NCBI GenBank assembly: GCA_949739465.1
Contig: CATIYQ010000110.1
Span: 1 to 8,798 of the forward strand
From: an uncultured Peptococcaceae bacterium
GTDB taxonomy: Bacteria > Bacillota > Dehalobacteriia > UBA4068 > JAAVYR01
Direction of reading: 5' to 3'
Length of the DNA stretch: 8,798 bases
Below the pieces are notes generated by a model. That model worked only from the letters and a program-made list of their open reading frames with translations. It made no database searches and was not told where the DNA came from. Both the position numbers and the translations under genes were made by a program. Positions 1 through 5,844 of the stretch are shown here, piece after piece (position 1 is the stretch's first letter; each line of letters starts with the position of its first letter).

Positions 1-491
1 ACCAGATATTGCTCTTTTAGTCCAGAAAAGGAAACACCCTCCAAATACCAATATTCATAGAGAATCGCGTCAATATCCCGCTCGATTGCACCGTGAAGGG
101 CAGAAACACCGATTTTCGGTAGTTTTTTTCGCAGTTTCTCCTGTAAAAAATAGATATAGGGATGCACAATAGAGTCCACCATGTAGTGACAGACAAATCC
201 TGCCAAATATGCCTGAAGAATAGGATAGTCTGACTCCTGCTTACGGGATGCTATAAAGTGCCAGGCAGCAGTCAGAATCAGAGTTCCCGAACATTTATGC
301 AGCAAAGACGCACAATGGGGCACGGTTCGTTTCAAGCTGACAGGCTTGGTATAAAATAATAAGTCCGGACCTTGCAACCCCCAATGATACGCTGCCTCAT
401 ACTGTCTCACAGCCTGCGCAAGAGACGTGTCCCTAGGGAGGGCGGGAATAACCTGCTGTCCTACAATATGATGAGTGGTAAAGTCAGGCAT
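1..491 (-). CDS. Zinc-dependent phospholipase C-like family protein, 3' end missing
   Basis: The frame is open from an ATG at 491 to the left edge (163 codons), so the C-terminus is outside the window. The protein starts MPDFTTHHIVG and carries a His pair (7-8), the block HWGLQGPDLLFY (36-47), a helix with H102, D106 and H110 (GFVCHYMVDSIVHPY), and a later H133, E137, D141 pattern. This layout of His and Asp/Glu metal ligands is that of the bacterial zinc-dependent phospholipase C / S1-P1 nuclease-like fold. Secreted toxins of that fold have a signal peptide; none is visible here, so the protein is probably cytosolic and its substrate is unknown. A Shine-Dalgarno GGAGGAGGG lies 8-10 nt before the ATG and supports this start. 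It is divergent from the rhodanese gene. The family call is by motif recognition; lipase activity is not shown. Confidence 0.75.
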   Translation of the reverse strand, partial: MPDFTTHHIVGQQVIPALPRDTSLAQAVRQYEAAYHWGLQGPDLLFYTKPVSLKRTVPHCASLLHKCSGTLILTAAWHFIASRKQESDYPILQAYLAGFVCHYMVDSIVHPYIYFLQEKLRKKLPKIGVSALHGAIERDIDAILYEYWYLEGVSFSGLKEQYL

Positions 492-531
492 AACGCTTCC
501 CTCCTCCTAAAAAATCCCTGATTCATACCTT

Positions 532-573
532 TTTCTGTTTTTCTTTCATATACTATTACGAGGAAAACAGAAA
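532..573. repeat. 10-bp inverted repeat in the divergent spacer around a possible -10
   Basis: TTTCTGTTTT (532-541) and its exact complement AAAACAGAAA (564-573) flank a 22-nt centre containing TATACT (549-554), a possible -10 for the rhodanese gene. No good -35 is visible 16-18 bp upstream. The right arm runs into the AAAGGAAT that probably serves as ribosome binding site. The arms could form an operator, but both are A/T-rich and chance is a real alternative. The rest of the 95-bp spacer holds the binding site of the left gene and no other clear signal. Confidence 0.3.
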
Positions 574-586
574 GGAATCTTTCTCC

Positions 587-1021
587 ATGATTCTATTATC
601 CCATATTTTTGAAAAAATAAAAGACCTACCGGCAAATACCGCTTTCTATCTTCGTCAAGGACAAATCGCGCTGCTGCCCGAGGAGAGAAAACCTTATCAC
701 AAACTCTACCCCCAAGACTTAAAACGTCTTTTACGGGAAAAAGAAGATTTTCTCCTGCTAGACGTCCGCACCAAGCTGGAATATGATGCAGAACATATCC
801 CCCAAAGCGTGCAGTTAGACATCGCTGATACGGAAGAGGCAATGCCTCGTCTTGCGCCAAACCTTTCAAAAAAAATCGTTATTTATTGTCACGGCGGAGA
901 ACGCAGCATCGAAATGGCAGAAAAACTTCACCGCCTGGGCTATGAACATATTTATTATCTCCACAAAGGCATCTCCCAATGGTATTATGCTACCGAGAAA
1001 CAAACAGAGAACCAACTGTAA
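587..1021 (+). CDS. Single-domain rhodanese-like sulfurtransferase
   Basis: The 144-residue product has a rhodanese domain from about residue 40 to 137: an entry helix (YPQDLKRLL), the strand and turn LLLDVRTKLEYDAEHIP (57-72), and the active-site loop C101-HGGER-S107 after a hydrophobic strand. This fits the CxxGxRS loop in which the Cys carries a persulfide, so it should be an active cytosolic sulfur carrier or thiosulfate/polysulfide sulfurtransferase. The physiological sulfur acceptor cannot be inferred. The first 38 residues are an extension outside the domain, with no signal peptide. The ATG follows a moderate AAAGGAAT. It is a lone gene, closed by the hairpin at 1031-1060 and convergent with the SdpI-family gene. 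Confidence 0.88.
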   Translation: MILLSHIFEKIKDLPANTAFYLRQGQIALLPEERKPYHKLYPQDLKRLLREKEDFLLLDVRTKLEYDAEHIPQSVQLDIADTEEAMPRLAPNLSKKIVIYCHGGERSIEMAEKLHRLGYEHIYYLHKGISQWYYATEKQTENQL

Positions 1022-1030
1022 TTCACAACA

Positions 1031-1069
1031 AGAAAAGACCCGATAGAACGGGTCTTTTCTTTATTTTTT
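1031..1069 (+). terminator. Intrinsic terminator between convergent genes, probably bidirectional
   Basis: AGAAAAGACCCG (1031-1042) and CGGGTCTTTTCT (1049-1060) pair perfectly over 12 bp with a 6-nt loop. The stem is followed on the plus strand by TTATTTTTTA, ending the rhodanese transcript. On the minus strand the hairpin begins immediately after the SdpI-family stop codon and is followed by the U-rich TTGTTGTG, so it probably serves both genes. Confidence 0.92.
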
Positions 1070-1756
1070 ATTTTTCTTAGGCCTTTTGCCACCATTTACT
1101 TCTTTTTGATACAGATACATGGAATAAATAATAGGCGCAAAGCAACACAACATCATACAAACAATCCACATAAACTGGGTAATGACATTTTCCTTAGGGA
1201 AAAGCTGCTTACTAAGGAGCATATAAACCCCGACCAAAAAGAAAATCGTGCCGGCAAAGGAGTGGGTCTTCTTCCAAATCTCCTTGCTGTAAAGCGTCCA
1301 GGGATTGCGATAAGCTACAAAATAGTTATAGGGAATCCGCGGTAAATAATACGATATCATCAAAAACATGATACCAATTATCAAGGAAACAAGGGTAGAC
1401 ATGGGAACGTCATGCCCCAAAGCAATATAAATGGAAACGGCCAACATCACCGATAAGACGCTGACAATGCTCCCTCTGATTAAAAAGTAAATGGAACTTT
1501 TCATCATGACGTCAGCGCGCTGGGGATCGACTTTCGGCGCATATAACAAAACAATGTTAAACAACACAGGTAACGACAGCATCAATAAATAAAGAATCCC
1601 TTTTGTCGTCCAGCCATCTACATCTCCCGCCGTATTCCAGTGCGTTGGAATAGATTCTGGCAATTTGTTATAAAACAGCAAGGCATATGCTAAGGGAATC
1701 AAAGCAATGGCAAATAAGATGATTTCCCGTATCAGCCGTTTATTATTTTCATTCAT
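1061..1756 (-). CDS. SdpI/DUF1648 family membrane protein
   Basis: This 231-residue protein has about six membrane helices (near 11-29, 53-72, 92-113, 118-136, 167-182 and 193-213) and a basic C-terminal tail (KRPKKNKK). The N-terminal half carries the DUF1648 signature LPESIPTHWNTAGDVDGW (32-49). The second half carries the SdpI signature NYFVAYRNPWTLYSKEIW (144-161) followed by KKTHSFAG. In Bacillus subtilis, SdpI confers immunity to the SdpC killing factor and sequesters the repressor SdpR. No sdpC or ArsR-type sdpR gene is in this window, so toxin immunity is only a family-level possibility. The ATG has AAGGAG 10 nt upstream. It lies 87 nt behind ribU on the same strand and may be expressed by read-through, but its binding site can be masked by an upstream complement (see 1763-1825). 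Confidence 0.85.
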   Translation of the reverse strand: MNENNKRLIREIILFAIALIPLAYALLFYNKLPESIPTHWNTAGDVDGWTTKGILYLLMLSLPVLFNIVLLYAPKVDPQRADVMMKSSIYFLIRGSIVSVLSVMLAVSIYIALGHDVPMSTLVSLIIGIMFLMISYYLPRIPYNYFVAYRNPWTLYSKEIWKKTHSFAGTIFFLVGVYMLLSKQLFPKENVITQFMWIVCMMLCCFAPIIYSMYLYQKEVNGGKRPKKNKK

Positions 1757-1762
1757 CGATAG

Positions 1763-1825
1763 ATTGCTCCTTATCTTGCAAAAATCTTCTTATCAGTATT
1801 ATCTATTGTATCATGAAGGAGCAAT
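1763..1825 (-). promoter_or_regulatory. Anti-Shine-Dalgarno/Shine-Dalgarno inverted repeat ahead of the SdpI-family gene
   Basis: On the minus strand, ATTGCTCCTT (1825-1816) is the exact complement of AAGGAGCAAT (1772-1763), which contains the gene's ribosome binding site. They form a 10-bp stem with a 43-nt loop. The loop holds possible -10 boxes (TACAAT, GATAAT) but no convincing -35. A transcript from the ribU promoter would carry both arms and could mask the site. A transcript starting in the loop would carry only the free binding site. There is no U-run, so it is not a terminator. The sequence match is certain; the function is inferred. Confidence 0.5.
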
Positions 1826-1843
1826 ATTTACCAGCCGTAAGAT

Positions 1844-2437
1844 TTATTTATTGATTTGCTGCTTGGTAAAGTCGAAAAACGCGCTTCTTTTAATCAGCGT
1901 TTGATAAACAGCAAAAGAAATCACAGCGTTCAGTCCCGCTTTAATGGCGTTAAAAGGAATAATCACCGGAATCATCATTTCTTTGACCATTTCCTGCGGC
2001 ACACCAAAGAAGTGTACTGTAAAGATAAAATTCATAGGAATCATCATGGCTACCATAGCCACAGCCCCCAAGAAAAGACCGCAAATCAGCCCGCCTAAGC
2101 TCTGCTTTTTCCGATAAATAAAGGCAGTGAGGAAAACCAAAGAACCAGAAGCAAGGAAATGCATAAGAAATCCCACAATACCGTCGCCGCCGAAATACAT
2201 AGCTTGGATAAGGGAAACCGCAGCTAAAATCAATAAGCCTGACACCGGACCTAAGTAAAGGGAAGCGATAATCACCGGCACATCCGCCATATCATACTTC
2301 ATCCACGGAGCCGCCGCAAAGAGCGGAATCTGCACCAGCATAATCAGCACCACGGAAAGAGCCACCCACATAGCGCTATGGACCAAAATGCGGGTTTGCC
2401 GCCGACTCATATTTTGTTTGACTGTTTGTTCTACCAT
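1844..2437 (-). CDS. ribU: Riboflavin ECF transporter S component RibU
   Basis: RibU is the membrane substrate-binding subunit of an energy-coupling factor importer for riboflavin. It works with an EcfA-EcfA'-EcfT module that is not encoded here. The protein is 197 residues with about six hydrophobic helices. It carries the family block KYDMADVPVIIASLYLGPVS near residues 47-66 and the C-terminal block NAIKAGLNAVISFAVYQTL, both typical of RibU; the length also fits. The FMN riboswitch directly upstream independently fixes the substrate. I chose the ATG at 2437, with GGAGG 8 nt upstream, over a TTG one codon earlier that would leave only 5 nt. Control is by transcription termination (2475-2501) and probably by a hairpin over the binding site (2449-2470). 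Confidence 0.93.
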   Translation of the reverse strand: MVEQTVKQNMSRRQTRILVHSAMWVALSVVLIMLVQIPLFAAAPWMKYDMADVPVIIASLYLGPVSGLLILAAVSLIQAMYFGGDGIVGFLMHFLASGSLVFLTAFIYRKKQSLGGLICGLFLGAVAMVAMMIPMNFIFTVHFFGVPQEMVKEMMIPVIIPFNAIKAGLNAVISFAVYQTLIKRSAFFDFTKQQINK

Positions 2438-2448
2438 CAAAAAAACCT

Positions 2449-2470
2449 CCTTTTGCCGTCTATCAAAAGG
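2449..2470 (-). promoter_or_regulatory. Hairpin overlapping the ribU Shine-Dalgarno
   Basis: In the ribU mRNA, CCTTTTG (2470-2464) pairs with CAAAAGG (2455-2449) across an 8-nt loop. The 3' arm contains the first GG of the AAAAGGAGG binding site, and flanking AA/TT bases can extend the stem with a bulge. It lies between the terminator U-run and the start codon. It could lower ribU translation on transcripts that escape termination. The pairing is visible; the role is inferred. Confidence 0.4.
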
Positions 2471-2474
2471 TTAC

Positions 2475-2501
2475 AAAAAAACCCTGCTAACAATAGCAGG
2501 G
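2475..2501 (-). terminator. Riboswitch-controlled intrinsic terminator of the ribU leader
   Basis: On the minus strand CCCTGCTA (2501-2494) and TAGCAGGG (2489-2482) form a perfect 8-bp stem with a 4-nt loop, followed by seven U (2481-2475). It sits about 40 nt after the FMN aptamer and before the ribU binding site, the usual position for an expression platform that stops transcription when FMN is bound. Confidence 0.92.
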
Positions 2502-2539
2502 CAAAATACTTCACTTATTGCGTAAGCAAAATATTTGTA

Positions 2540-2676
2540 TCTTCTTTCATCCGGACTATACCGTTGGCCTTGGATTTGCACCAAATCAGCGCAAAGAGCA
2601 TCATACCCTTGCGGTCGCGGGCTTTTTCTTTACAAAGAAATTACCGCCAGTGGGGAATCTCACCCCGCCCTGAAGA
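2540..2676 (-). promoter_or_regulatory. FMN riboswitch (RFN element)
   Basis: The minus strand shows the conserved RFN blocks in order. They are TCTTC closing P1, GGGC and GGGGTGAGATTCCCC, CTGGCGGT, then GCCCGCGA pairing back to GGGC. After a variable arm come GGTGCAAATCC, GCCAACGGTATAGTCCGGATG, and GAAGA closing P1. FMN binding by this RNA class normally favours termination of downstream flavin genes. The element lies between a promoter (2697-2725) and a terminator (2475-2501), and the next gene is ribU. An insertion with the small hairpin TTTCTTTGTAAAGAAA sits before the GCCCGCGA block. Confidence 0.96.
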
Positions 2677-2696
2677 CAGCATATTTATTTTTTATT

Positions 2697-2725
2697 ATCT
2701 TATGCTTTTTTCTCGCTTTTGTCAA
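2697..2725 (-). promoter_or_regulatory. ribU: Promoter of the ribU leader
   Basis: On the minus strand a perfect -35 TTGACA (2725-2720) is followed after 17 bp by TAAGAT (2702-2697); an overlapping GATAAT is also present. Transcription would start near 2690, about 14 nt before the aptamer. The -35 begins 11 nt after the stop codon of the preceding S-component gene, with no terminator between. Confidence 0.8.
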
Positions 2726-2736
2726 CTGTTTTTTCG

Positions 2737-3300
2737 CTACTTCTCCAGATAAACAACAGCCTTTTCAATGACTTTTACCAGGATGGGCAACAGCAACAGC
2801 TGGAGAATAATCCCCGGCACTGCTACCACAAAAGAAGCACTGACAAAGGTCTCTAAGCCATAAGGAGCGCCTTTTAACCCCAAGAGGAAGAAATTGGCAA
2901 CGCCTGCCACACACCGCCCGGAGAGCATGGCGAGAATCAGCGCCGGATAAACACCTAGCTTCTTGTAGGCGAGACTTGCCACGGCGCCATAAGTTGCCAG
3001 CTCAAAACACATGGCAATAGCAGTAGGAAACAACACCGGCATACCTGTAATCATGGAAGAGATAAAGGGCATAACCATGCCGCACAACAAACCGTAACGC
3101 CAGCTGCAAACAAAACCACATAAGAGCGCGGGAATGTGCATAGGCAAGAATGCCGGACCTGCACCGCCAATCAAGTGAAAAAAGCTGGGCAACACCAGCC
3201 CCATGCTAACACATAAGGCGGCAAAAACCAGTTGAAAAGCTTGGTTATGGACAAACACCCGATTTTTTTGTAGGGAAAGCATATCTTCGTTTTTCGTCAT
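2737..3300 (-). CDS. ECF transporter S component, substrate unknown
   Basis: The 187-residue protein is largely hydrophobic, with about six helices (near 22-40, 55-75, 77-90, 92-113, 117-140 and 153-177). It has the S-component signature GPAFLPMHIPALLCGFVCS (48-66), followed by SSMITGMPVLFPTAIAM (81-97) and FELATYG (99-105). S components bind a vitamin or metal in the membrane and share an EcfAAT motor, which is absent here. The reading frame stays open upstream inside serA to 3549, but that stretch is Arg/Pro-rich and hydrophilic and runs in another frame of a real gene. The ATG at 3300 with AAGGAG 6 nt upstream is the true start. It is third in serC-serA-S component, 32 nt after serA. I cannot assign the substrate; vitamin B6 is a guess from context (SerC needs PLP). 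Confidence 0.85.
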   Translation of the reverse strand: MTKNEDMLSLQKNRVFVHNQAFQLVFAALCVSMGLVLPSFFHLIGGAGPAFLPMHIPALLCGFVCSWRYGLLCGMVMPFISSMITGMPVLFPTAIAMCFELATYGAVASLAYKKLGVYPALILAMLSGRCVAGVANFFLLGLKGAPYGLETFVSASFVVAVPGIILQLLLLPILVKVIEKAVVYLEK

Positions 3301-3332
3301 CCTAAGCTCCTTCTTTCTCTGCATAATGTGTT

Positions 3333-4490
3333 CTAGCCAAAGCAGCGCACCATGATGACGCCGGGGATTTCTAATGCCGCGGCAATACGGTCCTGACTGC
3401 AATGTTCCTCTACCCCGCAAAGGATATAACAAATCCCCTTTTTCACACCTTGGACTTGCTGTTGTATCTTCACGCCTAGGGCGGCAATCACTTGGTCCGG
3501 ATTGACGGTTTCTTTGGCGATGATACCAATCCGTTTCCCCCCTTGCCAATCTGCCACGACACTTGGCAGGTTGACAGAGTTGACAATATCTCCTGTTTGC
3601 AGATAGGCGGCAACCTCTTTTGCCGCCATAGCTGCACAGTTTTCCTCACTCTCAGCGGTAGAAGCTCCTAAGTGCGGTACCGCTAGCGTATTAGGCATGG
3701 CTAAGACTTCCTCATTGGGCAAATCCGTCACAAAGTAAGCCACCTTGCCACTTGCCAGCGCTGCTGCTAAATCACTGTTAACCACCAAATCAGCCCGTGC
3801 CATATTGATGATTTTTACACCATCTTTCATCTGACTAATCGCGGCAGAGGAAATCATACCTTTTGTATCCGGTAAAGACGGCACATGAAGAGAAAGATAA
3901 TCGCTCGCCCCATATAAATCCGCCAAAGCGTCTACCATTTTCACACCCTTTTCCCGCAGAGCGGCAGCTTTTTCCGAAGAGAGAACAGGGTCATAGCCCA
4001 CGACCTGCATACCGAGAGCGACAACCGCCTCCGCTACCAGAGAACCGATTGCCCCCAAACCAATAATACCAATGGTTTTCCCCTGGATTTCATTACCAGC
4101 AAAGTTGCTCTTGCCCTTTTCCACCAACTTGCCTACTTGCTCCTCTTCCGGAGCTAAGGTCTTTGCCCAGGTAATCCCTTCATAAATACGGCGAGAAGCT
4201 AGGAGAATGGCGCAAATCACCAATTCCTTTACAGCATTGGCATTGGCTCCCGGCGTGTTAAAAACCACAATGCCTTCTTCGGTGCAGCGGTCCAAGGGAA
4301 TGTTATTTACACCCGCCCCCGCTCTGGCAATGGCTTTTAACGTGTCAGGAAACACCATGTCATGCATAGCGGCAGAACGTACCAAAATGGCGTCTGGATT
4401 TTGAGCGTTATCATCAATCCGAAAAACCTCCGCGTCCAGCTGCGCCAAGCCTTTGGGAGAAATTTTATTTAATGTTTGAATGGTAAACAT
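3333..4490 (-). CDS. serA: D-3-phosphoglycerate dehydrogenase
   Basis: SerA oxidises 3-phosphoglycerate to 3-phosphohydroxypyruvate with NAD+, the first step of serine biosynthesis in the cytosol. The 385-residue protein has a substrate-binding part with SGAGVNNIP-like sequence (RAGAGVNNIP, 56-65) and an NAD domain with GLGAIG (144-149) and acidic D167. Catalytic residues are R232 (NMARADLV), a Glu at 260/261 in TDLPNEEVL, and H273 in VPHLGAST. The Glu region has the DxP form seen in short clostridial SerA proteins rather than DVFxxEP. Residues from about 319 form a single C-terminal ACT-like domain (RIGIIAKE to the end), which may mediate serine feedback. The long intervening domain of large SerA forms is absent. 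AGGAGG lies 7 nt before the ATG. It follows serC by 78 nt. Confidence 0.95.
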   Translation of the reverse strand: MFTIQTLNKISPKGLAQLDAEVFRIDDNAQNPDAILVRSAAMHDMVFPDTLKAIARAGAGVNNIPLDRCTEEGIVVFNTPGANANAVKELVICAILLASRRIYEGITWAKTLAPEEEQVGKLVEKGKSNFAGNEIQGKTIGIIGLGAIGSLVAEAVVALGMQVVGYDPVLSSEKAAALREKGVKMVDALADLYGASDYLSLHVPSLPDTKGMISSAAISQMKDGVKIINMARADLVVNSDLAAALASGKVAYFVTDLPNEEVLAMPNTLAVPHLGASTAESEENCAAMAAKEVAAYLQTGDIVNSVNLPSVVADWQGGKRIGIIAKETVNPDQVIAALGVKIQQQVQGVKKGICYILCGVEEHCSQDRIAAALEIPGVIMVRCFG

Positions 4491-4530
4491 CGTAAACCTC
4501 CTATTTTTTTGATTAAAAATCCTACATAGA

Positions 4531-4570
4531 ATATGGTATGACAGCTGCCTGCCATACCATATGTTTTTTT
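4531..4570. repeat. Hairpin between serC and serA, T-run on the plus strand
   Basis: ATATGGTATG (4531-4540) and CATACCATAT (4553-4562) are a perfect 10-bp inverted repeat; CAG/CTG inside adds 3 bp after one mismatch. On the plus strand GTTTTTTT follows at once, giving terminator form in the direction opposite to the operon. On the operon strand a T-run appears only about 11 nt after the stem (GGATTTTT), so termination there should be weak. It may tune serA against serC, stabilise mRNA ends, or stop antisense transcription. Confidence 0.6.
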
Positions 4571-5657
4571 ATTGATTTGCTTTTTCAAACTTCGCCATGA
4601 AGTCCACTAAATCTTTGACACCTTGGAGGGGCATCGCGTTGTAGATAGATGCCCGCATACCACCAACCAGACGATGACCTTTTAAGTTTACAAAGCCCGC
4701 CGCGGCAGCCTCCGCTACAAATTTTGCGTCTAAGTCAGCATCTCCTGTGACAAAGGTTACGTTCATCATAGAGCGGCTGTCCTTTTGGATTTTGCCTTGG
4801 AATAATTTGCTTTGGTCTAAGAAGTCATAGAGAAGGGCGGCTTTTTCCTGGTTCCGCTTTTGCATAGCGGTAAGACCGCCTAAAGATTCTACCCATTCCA
4901 ACACCAATTTCAAAATATAAATGCCATAGGTAGGCGGCGTGTTATACATGGAGTTGTTTTCCGCCATCAGTTTGTAGCCATACATCACAGGCGTTTTTTC
5001 TTGAGGTTCGCCCAATAAATCGTTCCGAACAATCACCACAGTAAGCCCTGCCGGACCCATGTTTTTTTGCGCCCCGGCATAAATCACGCCGTATTTGGAT
5101 ACGTCTACCGGCTCGGATAAAATGCAGGAAGACATATCGGAAACAATCGGTACGCCCTTGGTTTCCGGCAAATAGCTCCATTTGCTGCCGTAAATGGTGT
5201 TGTTTTCACACATATGGAAATAATCTGCATCAGGCGTTAACAGCAATTCTTCTTGTCGAGGCAAGCGGCTGTAATTTTCCTCTTTGCCGTCAAAAGCAAT
5301 ACGAGCGTCACAAAACCGTTTCCCTTCTTGGTAGGACTTCTTGCTGAATACCCCTGTCAAAGTATAGTCAGCAATGCCACTTTTGGTCGCTAAGTTCATC
5401 GGCACCATGGTAAATTGGGAAGTAGCCCCACCTTGTAAAAAAAGCACCGCATAATCATCAGGAATAGACATAATGCTGCGCAGCTTTGCTTCCGTTGCCG
5501 TAATAATACCGTCGTATACCTTAGAACGGTGACTCATTTCCATCACGGACATACCGGAATCCTCATAATTAAGAAGTTGGGACGCTGCTTTGGTCAGCAC
5601 TTCCTCTGGCAACATAGAAGGACCGGCTGAAAAATTGTAAACCCGTTTGCTACACAT
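4569..5657 (-). CDS. serC: Phosphoserine aminotransferase
   Basis: SerC transfers an amino group from glutamate to 3-phosphohydroxypyruvate, giving O-phosphoserine, the second step of serine synthesis. In some bacteria it also serves pyridoxal phosphate synthesis. The 362-residue length is normal for this class-V aminotransferase. Visible motifs are the start VYNFSAGPSMLP, MSHRS (41-45), LQGGATSQF (74-82), SDMSS (173-177), the PLP-binding K198 in YAGAQKNMGPAG, and the C-terminal GHRLVGGMRASIYNA phosphate-binding stretch. At 104 the motif is TGVFSKK, with Phe where SerC proteins usually have the PLP-stacking Trp. AGGAGG lies 9 nt before the ATG. It is the first gene of serC-serA-S component, from the promoter at 5773-5801. 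Confidence 0.96.
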   Translation of the reverse strand: MCSKRVYNFSAGPSMLPEEVLTKAASQLLNYEDSGMSVMEMSHRSKVYDGIITATEAKLRSIMSIPDDYAVLFLQGGATSQFTMVPMNLATKSGIADYTLTGVFSKKSYQEGKRFCDARIAFDGKEENYSRLPRQEELLLTPDADYFHMCENNTIYGSKWSYLPETKGVPIVSDMSSCILSEPVDVSKYGVIYAGAQKNMGPAGLTVVIVRNDLLGEPQEKTPVMYGYKLMAENNSMYNTPPTYGIYILKLVLEWVESLGGLTAMQKRNQEKAALLYDFLDQSKLFQGKIQKDSRSMMNVTFVTGDADLDAKFVAEAAAAGFVNLKGHRLVGGMRASIYNAMPLQGVKDLVDFMAKFEKANQ

Positions 5658-5772
5658 CTGAAAAGACCTCCTAATTCACATCATTGCATTTTCATGATTT
5701 CATAATAAGCCTATACAGGACAGAGAGAACCCCCCTCCAAAATCTCTGAGAATTCCCTCCTTTTCTAAGTCC

Positions 5773-5801
5773 AGTATCTTACAATCCGACGGTGAAGTCA
5801 A
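5773..5801 (-). promoter_or_regulatory. serC: Promoter of the serC operon
   Basis: On the minus strand TTGACT (5801-5796) and GATACT (5778-5773) are separated by exactly 17 bp. Start of transcription near 5766 would give a leader of about 109 nt. That leader contains a 6-bp stem (CAGAGA/TCTCTG, 5748-5743 with 5726-5721) around a G-rich 16-nt loop, but no T-box or known riboswitch motif and no U-run terminator. Confidence 0.65.
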
Positions 5802-5806
5802 GTATC

Positions 5807-5841
5807 TTTTCCCTGATTTTGCAGAGATTTCCCCTGATTTT
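5807..5841. repeat. Direct repeat with 21-bp period in the divergent spacer
   Basis: TTTTCCCTGATTTT (5807-5820) and TTTCCCCTGATTTT (5828-5841) match at 13 of 14 positions and start 21 bp apart, two turns of the helix. They lie just upstream of the serC -35 and just upstream of the presumed -35 region of the plus-strand dehydrogenase. This is a good position for a regulator that touches both promoters; no regulator can be named. Confidence 0.5.
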
Positions 5842-5844
5842 CTC

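Noticed and set aside
546..869. Minus-strand open frame opposite the rhodanese gene
   Set aside because: The opposite strand encodes an intact rhodanese with its catalytic loop; the antisense product shows no recognisable motif.
2438..2440. TTG start one codon before the ribU ATG
   Set aside because: ATG is preferred and its 8-nt spacing from GGAGG is better than 5 nt.
2378..2752. Plus-strand open frame across the ribU start, riboswitch and its promoter
   Set aside because: It is antisense to a well-supported riboswitch, terminator and start region, and the product resembles no protein family.
3301..3549. 83-codon N-terminal extension of the S-component frame into serA
   Set aside because: It lies in another frame of serA, is Arg/Pro-rich and unlike any S component, and the internal ATG at 3300 has a well-spaced AAGGAG.
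5658..5766. T-box or leader peptide upstream of serC
   Set aside because: No T-box AGGGTGG-type motif, specifier stem or terminator is visible. A possible TTG-started 9-codon frame has one Ser and a ribosome-site spacing of about 14 nt, too weak to support attenuation.
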